DNA from: Natrinema sp046097095
Lineage (GTDB): Archaea; Halobacteriota; Halobacteria; Halobacteriales; Natrialbaceae
DNA: 64,000 nt
Reading direction: 5' to 3'
NCBI RefSeq assembly: GCF_046097095.1
Contig: NZ_CP175700.1
Coordinates: 54,291-118,290, forward strand
Shown here: piece by piece, positions 17,127 to 25,913 of the stretch
Numbering within the stretch: position 1 is the stretch's first letter
Layout: each line of letters begins with the position of its first letter
Program-made: the position numbers and the translations under genes
The notes under the pieces: model-generated
What the model saw: the letters and a program-made list of their open reading frames with translations, nothing else
What the model was told of the DNA's origin: nothing
Databases searched by the model: none

Positions 17127-19604
17127 GTGAATCGAGAATCGTCCGTGGAGCAGACAATCGAGTGGCTTAGAGACCGGCCCTACTACGAGGGCCAAATCAC
17201 ACATCAAGAGCGAACGCCAGGGGCCTCGGCCGAAACCTCACCAATTGATCTCGATCACCGGTTAGCGAGCGCACTCTCTCGTCGCGATATCAACGAACTC
17301 TTTCAACACCAAGCGGACGCAATCGAAGTCGTCCGAGACGGAGACAATGTCGTACTCGCTACTCCGACAGCTAGCGGTAAGAGTCTCGCCTATACGGTGC
17401 CAGCACTCGAACACGCTCTTGATCACCACGGTAAGACGCTCTATATCGCACCGATGAACGCTCTGATTAACGATCAAAGAGATACCATTTCTAAGATTGC
17501 TGCAGATCTTGAGGGGAGTCAGAGCGTCGACGTTGCGACATATACAGGACTACTGACGGACTCCGAGAAACGCGAAGTCTGGGCCCGCCAACCAGATGTT
17601 CTCTTGACCACCCCCGATATGATCCATAAAAGTTTGCTCCCATATTCTAAATCACCAAAACACTGGAAGTGGCTCTTCCAACAGCTTGAGACGGTCGTCG
17701 TCGACGAAGTACACGAGTTCCGAGGGATATTCGGAAGCCACGTCTCTCTCATTTTCCGTCGTCTCTCGCGTATGGCAGAGTACTACGATTCTACTCCCCA
17801 GTACATCTGCTGCTCTGCAACTATCGGGAATCCAATCGAGCACGCAGCAGCAGTCACCGGACAGCAACCTAGCCAGTTCTCACTAATCAACGACGATGCC
17901 AGTGCGACAGGCCCTCGCCAGTGGGTATTCTGGAATCCACCGCTAAGAGAAGACGAGGAACTGGAGGCAGAATCGGCGGCAGCCGACGGACTACCTTCAA
18001 ATACAGAAGGCAATTCTGAAGCGAGTCCACCACCATCGAGTCCAGTTGAAGTACCCCACCACAACGGGATTATAGGTGGAGAGCGCCGTTCCCATCACCC
18101 AGAAACGGTGCGGTTGTTCTGCGACCTTGTTCAACAAGGGTATCAAACGCTCGTCTTTACACGGGCCAGACAGGGAACCGAGCAGTACGCAAACTGGTGC
18201 GATAGCAAACTTCGAAAGCGTGGTGAACACGAGCTAGCGGACCAGGTTACTGCATACCACTCAGCACTCCAGGACGAGCGTCGGACCACCATCGAGGCAG
18301 GGCTTCGCGATGGATCCATTCGAGGTGTCTGGAGTACGAACGCACTCGAGCTCGGCATCGACGTCGGCAGTCTTGACGTCGTCCTTCTCGACGGGCATCC
18401 AGGAACAAGCATGAGCACATTCCAGCGCGCGGGGCGGGCAGGACGTGGAGAAAATCCGAGTCTCGTTGTCCTCGTAGCAAGCCCGAATCCGTTAGACCAG
18501 TACTGCATGGCGAATCCGGATCTCCTGTTCGACGGCGACCCTGAACAGGCAGCAGTAAACCCCGCAAACACCCAAATACTAGATGACCACGTCTGCTGTG
18601 CGGCTCAAGAGCTGTTCCTGCGCACCAGTGACGACACCTACTTTGGCGCTGAATATCCGGCGACTGTTGCGTCTCTTGATGACGCGGACCAACTAGAGCG
18701 ATTTAGCTCTCGAACCGGTCCCCGGTGGAAGTACATGGGAGAGGACAGCCCGCAACACACGATGGACATCCGCTCTATCGATGATCGGCAAATCGAACTT
18801 TATGATCGACTGCGTAATAGGACACTTACCACGCTGCCGTTTGGCGATGCGCTTCGTGATGCACACCCCGGTGCAATCTATCATCATCAAAAGGAGTCGT
18901 ATCGTGTGACGGAGGCAGAATTCGATGCTGACCGTGTGCTCCTGAAGTCAGTGAACACGATGGGGTATACCCGTCCACTCACTGAGAAACGAATTACTAT
19001 CGAAGAGGAGCTCAAGACGGGCGGTCTCGCCTCACAGGAGACGGTCTCTGTTGGATTTGCGGATCTCACCGTCGCCGAAGAAGTGACGGGATACATGCTC
19101 TATGACCACCCATCAGATGAGGACGGCGTCGAGCGGGCTTTCGACGAGCCGCTTCCTGAACGGACAATGCGCACCCGTGGGCTCTATTTCACAATTCCGC
19201 CGCAGATCGAGCAGGACATCAAAGCTGCGAGTGAGGAAGAGGACGGATTTCTCGCGAGTATTCACGCTCTGGAGCACGCACTGATCTCTTTGTTCCCACT
19301 CGAGATTCTCTGTGCTCGTCGCGACGTCGGTGGGCTCTCGACCGAGTATCATCCACACACTGGATGGAGCACGATTTTCGTCCACGATGGTCATCCAGGT
19401 GGAGTAGGACTTACTCGAGAAGCGTTCGGGAAGCTGGAGACAATGCTTGAGCGCACGTTGGAAATGCTCTCTAGCTGTCCCTGTGAAGACGGGTGTCCAT
19501 CGTGCGTTCACTCGCCGCAATGTGGGAATGCGAATCGGACGCTAAACAAACGGCTCGCAATCCGTCTTCTGAAGCAACTGTTAGAGGTTCCTGTTCAGCC
19601 ATAG
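17127..19604 (+). CDS. MrfA-like DEAD-type helicase with DUF1998 domain (first)
   Basis: An 825-residue SF2 helicase. Motifs: HQADAIEVV (Q region), Walker A ATPTASGKSLAY, DEVHEFRG (motif II), CSATIGNP (III), LELGIDVGSLD (V) and FQRAGRAGRG (VI). An acidic insert lies between the RecA lobes. The C-terminal DUF1998-type region contains HALEHALISLFPLEI and the cysteine set CPCEDGCPSC...CGN. Bacillus MrfA (about 750 aa) has the same plan and works with the exonuclease MrfB in mitomycin damage repair; an MrfB-like gene follows here. It starts 33 bp after the JAB-E1 stop, so it is probably in the ubiquitin-like operon. The GTG start is a best guess with no clear ribosome site. Confidence 0.75.
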   Translation: MNRESSVEQTIEWLRDRPYYEGQITHQERTPGASAETSPIDLDHRLASALSRRDINELFQHQADAIEVVRDGDNVVLATPTASGKSLAYTVPALEHALDHHGKTLYIAPMNALINDQRDTISKIAADLEGSQSVDVATYTGLLTDSEKREVWARQPDVLLTTPDMIHKSLLPYSKSPKHWKWLFQQLETVVVDEVHEFRGIFGSHVSLIFRRLSRMAEYYDSTPQYICCSATIGNPIEHAAAVTGQQPSQFSLINDDASATGPRQWVFWNPPLREDEELEAESAAADGLPSNTEGNSEASPPPSSPVEVPHHNGIIGGERRSHHPETVRLFCDLVQQGYQTLVFTRARQGTEQYANWCDSKLRKRGEHELADQVTAYHSALQDERRTTIEAGLRDGSIRGVWSTNALELGIDVGSLDVVLLDGHPGTSMSTFQRAGRAGRGENPSLVVLVASPNPLDQYCMANPDLLFDGDPEQAAVNPANTQILDDHVCCAAQELFLRTSDDTYFGAEYPATVASLDDADQLERFSSRTGPRWKYMGEDSPQHTMDIRSIDDRQIELYDRLRNRTLTTLPFGDALRDAHPGAIYHHQKESYRVTEAEFDADRVLLKSVNTMGYTRPLTEKRITIEEELKTGGLASQETVSVGFADLTVAEEVTGYMLYDHPSDEDGVERAFDEPLPERTMRTRGLYFTIPPQIEQDIKAASEEEDGFLASIHALEHALISLFPLEILCARRDVGGLSTEYHPHTGWSTIFVHDGHPGGVGLTREAFGKLETMLERTLEMLSSCPCEDGCPSCVHSPQCGNANRTLNKRLAIRLLKQLLEVPVQP

Positions 19605-19753
19605 GGAAGACTATACTCAGTCATTTCAGTACTCTATAGATCCACTGGCTGGTGAGAGCATAGTGATTGATAGCTACCACGGACCCCAGTAGATCCACTT
19701 TTGAATTCGTCTAAGTCCTAAGATAGGGACATCGCAGAGTTGCTAGTCAGAAA

Positions 19754-19760
19754 GTATAAG
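19754..19760 (+). promoter_or_regulatory. TATA-box promoter of the MrfB-like operon
   Basis: AAGTATAAG lies about 28 bp before an ATG at 19785 that opens a 22-codon frame, so the transcript would start at that short frame. Confidence 0.5.
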
Positions 19761-19784
19761 CCAGAGGGTTACGATAGTGAGTAT

Positions 19785-19853
19785 ATGACCAACACGCGAA
19801 ACGAGGGACAACCTGCTGATAGCCAACCGGGACAGGGAACAACCACCCACTGA
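19785..19853 (+). CDS. 22-codon leader frame before the MrfB-like gene
   Basis: ATG 19785 opens MTNTRNEGQPADS...TTTH and stops 3 nt before the ATG of the exonuclease gene. The TATA box at 19754 is placed for a leaderless start exactly at this ATG. The downstream gene has no obvious ribosome site, so reinitiation after this peptide is a plausible way to translate it. Confidence 0.4.
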   Translation: MTNTRNEGQPADSQPGQGTTTH

Positions 19854-19856
19854 GAC

Positions 19857-21314
19857 ATGGCGGGCGACCTTGGAGTACGTCTGCTTGCTCTCCGGTGTGA
19901 TGCGCTAGTCGACGCTACGACGACCGCCATCGAAGATCTCGTCGATTACTTCGATGCGGATCTCATCTACATTGTCGAAGAAAAGTTGGATATGCGAACC
20001 GTAAGCACTGTTGAGCGTACCGCCTCGTGCCCGGTAATTTACACTCGGGGGAGCGCGGTTCACACTGAGACTGTTGACGGGATTACCGTGTCCATCGTCA
20101 GGTCGCTCGACTTCATTGGTGGAGCCTCTACCGCCAGCGGGCAAGAGATTCCAGACGACGTCGACTACGTCATTTGTGATGAGATACAGACGAGCGCCGA
20201 CTCGGTCTCTTTAGATGTCTCGCTCGACGGCCTCGAACACCTCGCTCGCTTCCAACACCGAACTGACCGAGAAGCGACGTTCCTCACCGGAGCCATGGAG
20301 GCCAGTTACGATTTCGTGTGGAAGGCCGACGTCGACGACGAGAGCGTTCGCCTTCCCGTCCGCGGGCTTGCTCCAACCCGTCGGCAAGGGGCACCCGAAC
20401 TCGCCTGCCTTTCGCTTGATTCGGGTGGCCGCATCGCTTTGTCCACGACACCGGCGGATAAATTCGGCCTCCGAGCGCTCTCGGGTGTGGGCAAGGGAAC
20501 CGCCCCGAAGCTCTCTCGGAATGGGTATGAGACGCGTGACGACGTCGCAGCCGCGACGGAACGCGATCTTCGTGAGGTTCGAGGTATCGGTGAGTCGAAA
20601 GCGCAGAGCATCCGCCAGAGCGCCCACGCGTTGTCCGAAGGATGCGTCATCCGTCTCACAGACGAAGCTGTCCCCGCAGCAGACTACAGTCTGCTATTCA
20701 TTGATATCGAGACTGACGGCCTCAACCCGAGTATCATCTGGCTCATCGGGGTCTACGACCCTGAAACAGACGAGTACGTGGACTTCATCGATACGGAACC
20801 GTCACGAGACAACCCAGGGAAAGCCACTCGAGAGTTTGTTGCGTGGCTAGCCAGCGAGTACGATCGCACGTCCCTCATCGCGTGGAACGGCCACAACTTC
20901 GACTTCAAACACCTCAGCCGATTCATCCGGGGACACGCACCGGAGTACGCAGACTACTGGTCGGACTCCGTGTTCGAGTACGACCTGTTCGACTGGGCCG
21001 TGCGAAAAGACAACGCCATCCTCCCCGGTCGGACGAACCGGGTTGAAGACGTCGCTGAGGCTCTCGGGCATGGGCGCGATTCGGCTGCTGCCGCCGTGGA
21101 TGGGAAATCACTGGCGAAGACCATTCAGCGGCTTCTCGTGTCTCCAGAGCGCGCTCGAGACGTAGACTGGGACACTGCACGGGCATACTGTGAGGCAGAC
21201 GTCCGTGAGCTGGCTGCAGTCTACGAATCGATTGCTGAGGCGACGCCTGGCCACAAGCGTGCCAGCGTTCCTGCTGATGAAAACACCACGCAGACCGGAC
21301 TCATGGACTTCTAA
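19857..21314 (+). CDS. MrfB/YprB-like exonuclease with helix-hairpin-helix
   Basis: A 485-residue protein. The N-terminal 200 residues are of unknown fold. A helix-hairpin-helix pair follows (LSGVGKGTAPKL, then VRGIGESKAQSI, near 210-260). The C-terminal domain is an RNase-H-like DEDD exonuclease: LLFIDIETDGLNP (Exo I), LIAWNGHNFDFKHL (Exo II) and AYCEADVRELAAVY (Exo III). This matches YprB/MrfB, the partner of MrfA in Bacillus, though it is longer at the N-terminus. It lies between two MrfA-like helicase genes, with a 2-bp gap to the second, so a helicase-exonuclease complex is likely. Confidence 0.7.
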   Translation: MAGDLGVRLLALRCDALVDATTTAIEDLVDYFDADLIYIVEEKLDMRTVSTVERTASCPVIYTRGSAVHTETVDGITVSIVRSLDFIGGASTASGQEIPDDVDYVICDEIQTSADSVSLDVSLDGLEHLARFQHRTDREATFLTGAMEASYDFVWKADVDDESVRLPVRGLAPTRRQGAPELACLSLDSGGRIALSTTPADKFGLRALSGVGKGTAPKLSRNGYETRDDVAAATERDLREVRGIGESKAQSIRQSAHALSEGCVIRLTDEAVPAADYSLLFIDIETDGLNPSIIWLIGVYDPETDEYVDFIDTEPSRDNPGKATREFVAWLASEYDRTSLIAWNGHNFDFKHLSRFIRGHAPEYADYWSDSVFEYDLFDWAVRKDNAILPGRTNRVEDVAEALGHGRDSAAAAVDGKSLAKTIQRLLVSPERARDVDWDTARAYCEADVRELAAVYESIAEATPGHKRASVPADENTTQTGLMDF

Positions 21315-21316
21315 CA

Positions 21317-23884
21317 ATGCACGACGACCACGATACCGACCACAGCCAGACAGACCTCACGACCAACCCGAAGGACAACACCAACAACGGTGACATCGAT
21401 ATCGAGACGGACATCCTCCAACTCACCGGCGAGGAGCTCGAGAGTACCTACCCGAATAACCGCTACTTCGGGCAGGTTCACGAGAACTTCGAGATTCCCG
21501 CTCGTGAGGAAGAGACTGTTCCAGCAGGGGACGTGCTTCCGCCCAAGATCGCTCGAAACCTCGAATTCGACCCGTGGAGCCACCAAGCAGATGCTCTCCA
21601 GGTACTCGACCGCGGTGACAACGTGTGTGTAGCGACCAGTACATCCTCGGGGAAGACGCTGGTCTACGGTCTTCACATCGCTCGTCAATACCTTGAAGAC
21701 CCGGAGACGCGGTCGCTTATCGTCTATCCGACGAAGGCGCTCAGTCGCGACCAGGAGCAAGAACTCAACGAGTTCCTTCGTAACACGCTTGGACTGGATA
21801 TCAGTGTCGGCGTCTACGACGGTGACACGAAGAGCGAGGAAAAGTCTCGCATCCGCGATGAGTGCAACGTCGTAATCACGAACTTCGTCGGGCTGAATCA
21901 GTATCTGGAGAGTCACCACCTGTGGGCAGACTTCCACTCGAACTGCTCGCTAGTGGTTATCGATGAAGCCCACATGTGGACTGGCCTCGGCGGGATGCAC
22001 GTCGCTTGGATCCTCCGACGCGCCCAACGGATCATCGATTACTACGGTGGCGATCCACAGTACGTTCTCACGACGGCGACGATTGGCAATCCCACAGAAC
22101 ACGCTCTCGCACTCACTGGTGAGCCCGCGGCAGTCGTCGACGAAGACGGATCACCGCGAGGCATCCGTCACCTCGTGTTCTGGGACCCCCCGATGAGTGG
22201 TGACGACGGTCTCACTGACGACATTGACTCTCCGGCGCTGTCGAAGCGTCCTGCGACGGTCGAAGCCCCAGAAGTGTGGGCGCATATGTGCCAGAAGAAC
22301 GTTCAGTCGCTCCTGTTCTGTGACTCGCGGAAGCTCACCGAACTGTCTGTCAACCGTGCGAAGCGGTTCATCAGCGACCCGGAGAACCGATATCAGGGAA
22401 GACCGGACCTCGCATCCTACCATGCCGGACACGGCAAACAGTCCCGTCGGGGGACGGAGTACCAACTCAAGGAAGGACACCTCGACGGCGTCTCAACGAC
22501 AAGTGCCCTGGAAGTCGGTATCAATATCGGCGGCGTCGATGGGACCGTCCTCATGGGCTATCCGGGGTCGCGCCAGTCGTTCTGGCAACGAATCGGTCGA
22601 TCGGGCAGAGGAACGCGAGATGCGCTCTCTGTGTTCGTCCCGAGCCACTCCACGCTCGACCAGTACATTCTCCAGCACCCGGAGTACGTCCTCGAAGAAG
22701 ATCACGAGAGCGCCGTCGTTGACCTCGACAACAATCCCGTGTACCTCCAGCAACTCAACTGCGCCGCGCAGGAACTCCCCCTCACACGCGATGATGCAGA
22801 GGATTTCGGAGGCGAGGAACGACTGGAACGTGCCGTGGAATACGGCCGACGTAAGGGCGACCTCGAAGGATCGCTCGAGAGCGGCGTGATGTACGCCCAT
22901 CGCGACCGCCCACAGGATGCGATCAGCCTGTACTCCTCCGGCGGAAACACCTTCGACGTCCGACTAGCTGGCGATGGATCGATTGACCACCAACCGATCG
23001 GCCGTGACCGGGCTTACAGAGACTACCACGAAGGAGCAACTGTTCTCCACCAGGGCGAGCAGTATCAGGTCGTCGAACTCCGAGAGGACATCCCACAGCC
23101 GTACATCTCGCTCGAGAAAGCGAATGTGAGCTATTACACTCAGTCCCAAGGCCAAGTCAATATTTATGACACGGTCGTCGAGGACTCGCGCGAGGTCGGG
23201 TCGTTCACGCTCAACTGGGGGTATGGAACGGTATCTGTCCACTATAGCACGTACCTCAAGCGAGAAATCGGAAGCGGGGACGTACTCGAGCTGGGCAATG
23301 AAACTGGTGTGCCTCCGTTAGAAATGCGAACCCAGCTGTGTTGGGCCGAGACTCCCAACGACATCGAACGGGCGATGCTCAACAAGCACTCGGAGTACCA
23401 CAATCCTGAATGCATCAACCTCCCACCGCGGCTTCACGGGTACCTCGGTGGGATTCACGCCGTCGAACACGCGATGATCGCCGTCTCGCCACTTGAGCTG
23501 AAAGTCGATGGCGGTGACATCGGTGGCCTCGCAACGAATCGGCTTCCTGGAAATCCCGAGAAGAGTGGTTGGTTCATCTACGACGGTATCGAGGGCGGTC
23601 TCGGGTTCTCACGTTCGATTTACGAACACTTCGAAGATGTCGCCCGGCGTGCCCACGACCTCATTGTTGATTGTTCGTGCGGCCGTGACGAAGGGTGTCC
23701 CGCCTGTACGATGGACGACCGCTGCGGAAACGACAACCGCCCGCTGTACTCTCCTGCAGCTGCGGATGTCCTCGAGCATCTGCTCGGTGATCAGGAGGAG
23801 GATGACCTCAACGAACACCTCCCAGAGACGGATAGCGAAGTGAACCCTGTTGAAGAACAGCGACCGCCTGCCTCAATCTCATAA
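21317..23884 (+). CDS. MrfA-like DEAD-type helicase with DUF1998 domain (second)
   Basis: An 855-residue SF2 helicase related to the one at 17127 but clearly diverged. Motifs: HQADALQVL, Walker A ATSTSSGKTLVYG, VVIDEAHMWTG (II), LTTATIGNP (III), ALEVGINIGGVDG (V) and WQRIGRSGRG (VI). The C-terminus has HAVEHAMIAVSPLEL and the cysteines CSCGRDEGCPAC...CGND of DUF1998/MrfA proteins. The first 80 residues are acidic and probably disordered. It directly follows the MrfB-like exonuclease and may be its main partner, with the first helicase serving a different complex. Confidence 0.75.
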   Translation: MHDDHDTDHSQTDLTTNPKDNTNNGDIDIETDILQLTGEELESTYPNNRYFGQVHENFEIPAREEETVPAGDVLPPKIARNLEFDPWSHQADALQVLDRGDNVCVATSTSSGKTLVYGLHIARQYLEDPETRSLIVYPTKALSRDQEQELNEFLRNTLGLDISVGVYDGDTKSEEKSRIRDECNVVITNFVGLNQYLESHHLWADFHSNCSLVVIDEAHMWTGLGGMHVAWILRRAQRIIDYYGGDPQYVLTTATIGNPTEHALALTGEPAAVVDEDGSPRGIRHLVFWDPPMSGDDGLTDDIDSPALSKRPATVEAPEVWAHMCQKNVQSLLFCDSRKLTELSVNRAKRFISDPENRYQGRPDLASYHAGHGKQSRRGTEYQLKEGHLDGVSTTSALEVGINIGGVDGTVLMGYPGSRQSFWQRIGRSGRGTRDALSVFVPSHSTLDQYILQHPEYVLEEDHESAVVDLDNNPVYLQQLNCAAQELPLTRDDAEDFGGEERLERAVEYGRRKGDLEGSLESGVMYAHRDRPQDAISLYSSGGNTFDVRLAGDGSIDHQPIGRDRAYRDYHEGATVLHQGEQYQVVELREDIPQPYISLEKANVSYYTQSQGQVNIYDTVVEDSREVGSFTLNWGYGTVSVHYSTYLKREIGSGDVLELGNETGVPPLEMRTQLCWAETPNDIERAMLNKHSEYHNPECINLPPRLHGYLGGIHAVEHAMIAVSPLELKVDGGDIGGLATNRLPGNPEKSGWFIYDGIEGGLGFSRSIYEHFEDVARRAHDLIVDCSCGRDEGCPACTMDDRCGNDNRPLYSPAAADVLEHLLGDQEEDDLNEHLPETDSEVNPVEEQRPPASIS

Positions 23885-23891
23885 GAATCCC

Positions 23892-24341
23892 ATGTTCAGA
23901 ACACTAATCAAGAAGATCTTTGGAAATGAGAAGGATTCTGCTCGTAGAGTTGGAGATCAAAAGAGTGAGCGAGCACGTGAGAACCATCATCCGGACTTTG
24001 AACGAGCGGACGAGTACCCGTACGATCACTACACTGGTGCTGTTGAAGATATAAAGCATCTGAAACGCGAACGTCGTCACGAGGAAGCCAAGGAGTTGCT
24101 CTTGTGGTGTATCGATTTTACTGAGAACCAAGCACAGCGGGAATACGAACTCGACGGCCACGCTATTGTGGCACCGTGGTACTACAAGCACTTGGCAATC
24201 GTCTATCGGAAGGACGACCGCTTCGGCGATGAGGTCGACATATTAGAGCGGTATGTGGAAACGATGAATGATTTAGGGGAGACGCCGAAAGACGAACTCG
24301 TTAACCGACTTGAACGTGCTCGTGAATTGGCTTCCGGGTGA
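23892..24341 (+). CDS. Small TPR-like helical protein
   Basis: A 149-residue protein, the last gene of the exonuclease-helicase operon, starting 7 bp after the helicase stop. The N-terminus (MFRTLIKKIFGNE) is short and basic. The middle HYTGAVEDIKHLKRERR...EEAKELLLWC and APWYYKHLAIVYRKDDR look like paired helices of tetratricopeptide type. It may be a scaffold for the helicase-exonuclease. No family is recognised with certainty. The next 265 bp (24342-24608) contain no gene I can support, only a TTTATTTATC TATA-like box at 24563-24572 for the next operon. Confidence 0.55.
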   Translation: MFRTLIKKIFGNEKDSARRVGDQKSERARENHHPDFERADEYPYDHYTGAVEDIKHLKRERRHEEAKELLLWCIDFTENQAQREYELDGHAIVAPWYYKHLAIVYRKDDRFGDEVDILERYVETMNDLGETPKDELVNRLERARELASG

Positions 24342-24611
24342 TTCATAAAGCGAGTTTTCAGTCCAACAAGGATCGAATACGATCAAAGAATCCCTCAGAA
24401 CCTCGTTGAGAATCAGTATCTTCGGTGACTTCGTCATTAGGGTGCAAATCACCACCACACTGAAATATTCGATAAAATGTAGACCGTTAATATGTTGATA
24501 GACCATCAGTTGTCGACGGGGTAGGACATCTTTTTCATGGCATTTCGATACGAATTGACAGAGTTTATTTATCAGTGATATGTGCTTCTAGCTCACTGGT
24601 TAGTCGCAATG

Positions 24612-25913
24612 ATGGAGGACGCTCTGGAACTACTTTACACGGGAGATCTTCACCTCGGCCGTCACCCGAGTCGGATCCCGGATGATCTGGATGGTCCCGA
24701 GCTGTCACCGAAAGCCGTCTGGCTGTCGACGGTCCAAGAGGCAATCGACCGGGATGTTGACGCGGTCGTGATTGCAGGTGATATTGTTGATCAGGAGAAT
24801 CGCTATTTCGAGGCGTACGGAGCGTTCGAAGACGGAATTGCCCAACTCGACGAAGCAGGGATCCCAGTCGTCGTGGTTGCCGGGAATCACGACTTCGATG
24901 CCCTCCCTGATATGGTTGATAACCTCGATTCTGACACGCTCCAATTCCTCGGGAGAGAGGGTCAGTGGGAACGCTGGACGCTCGAACAGGACGGCGAGCC
25001 GGTAGCCCATTTCGATGGCTGGTCGTTTTCGGCCGAACACGTCTACGAGTCTCCGCTCGAGGAGTACGAGCTTCCGGAGACCGATGACGCGCCTCAGATC
25101 GGAGTGCTTCACGCCGACCTCGACTCACGAGGAAGCCGATACGCACCGGTTCTGTCCAGCGAGCTCCGCGATACCCCAGCAGATGCCTGGCTTCTCGGTC
25201 ATATTCACAGTCCGGGGATCCAGATCGACTCGCGTCCACTGGCTTTGTACTCTGGATCGCCACAACCGCTCGATCCGGGTGAACAGCAGGCCCACGGCCC
25301 GTGGACGATTACGATACCCAAAAACGGAGAGGTACATGCTGAACAGATCCCTCTAGCATCCGTTCGCTACGACCAGGTTTCGGTCGACGTGTCCGGGGTA
25401 GACGACCCGCAAGAAGCAACCTCCGTAATTTCAGAGGAAATCAAGGAACACGTTCGATCCGAACTCGACACGAGATCGTTGGAACTCAGTCTAGTTCGGG
25501 TTTATCTTACCGGTCGGACGGATGCCCACTCGACGCTCGTCGATCAGCATCGGTCGATGGAGCGTGACCTCGGATTCCGGGAGGGATCGGTTTCAGTCCG
25601 AATCGAATCGGTTGACGTCGACACTCGTCCGGCAATCGATCTTGAAGACCTTGCAGAAGGAGACAATGCAGCTGCGTACCTCGCTAACCTCCTGCTCGAA
25701 ATCGAGAACGGTGATACTCGCGAATCCTACGGCAACGTGGTCGATGACTCGTTAGCAGCGGTGCGGCAGGCTCATAGTGCGAATGCGTACAATCCGCTCC
25801 GACGCGAAACCGAACTCGGGGATCCGGACGGCACTGACGCTATCGAACATCTCGAACAGCAGGCACGGGTACTGCTCGATACCCTACTCAGCCAAAAGGG
25901 AGGTAACGCATGA
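24612..25913 (+). CDS. YhaO/Mre11-like metallophosphoesterase nuclease
   Basis: A 433-residue calcineurin-type DNA exonuclease. Phosphoesterase motifs: LLYTGDLHLGRH (Asp-x-His), VVIAGDIVDQEN (Gly-Asp), VVVAGNHDFDAL (Gly-Asn-His-Asp) and LLGHIHSPG (Gly-His-x-His), spread over the first 200 residues as in Mre11, SbcD and YhaO. The C-terminal third is a helical partner-binding region. The gene overlaps the Rad50-like gene (ATGA), as nuclease and ATPase pairs usually do. An ATG codon precedes the chosen one directly (24609); either could be used. Confidence 0.8.
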   Translation: MEDALELLYTGDLHLGRHPSRIPDDLDGPELSPKAVWLSTVQEAIDRDVDAVVIAGDIVDQENRYFEAYGAFEDGIAQLDEAGIPVVVVAGNHDFDALPDMVDNLDSDTLQFLGREGQWERWTLEQDGEPVAHFDGWSFSAEHVYESPLEEYELPETDDAPQIGVLHADLDSRGSRYAPVLSSELRDTPADAWLLGHIHSPGIQIDSRPLALYSGSPQPLDPGEQQAHGPWTITIPKNGEVHAEQIPLASVRYDQVSVDVSGVDDPQEATSVISEEIKEHVRSELDTRSLELSLVRVYLTGRTDAHSTLVDQHRSMERDLGFREGSVSVRIESVDVDTRPAIDLEDLAEGDNAAAYLANLLLEIENGDTRESYGNVVDDSLAAVRQAHSANAYNPLRRETELGDPDGTDAIEHLEQQARVLLDTLLSQKGGNA

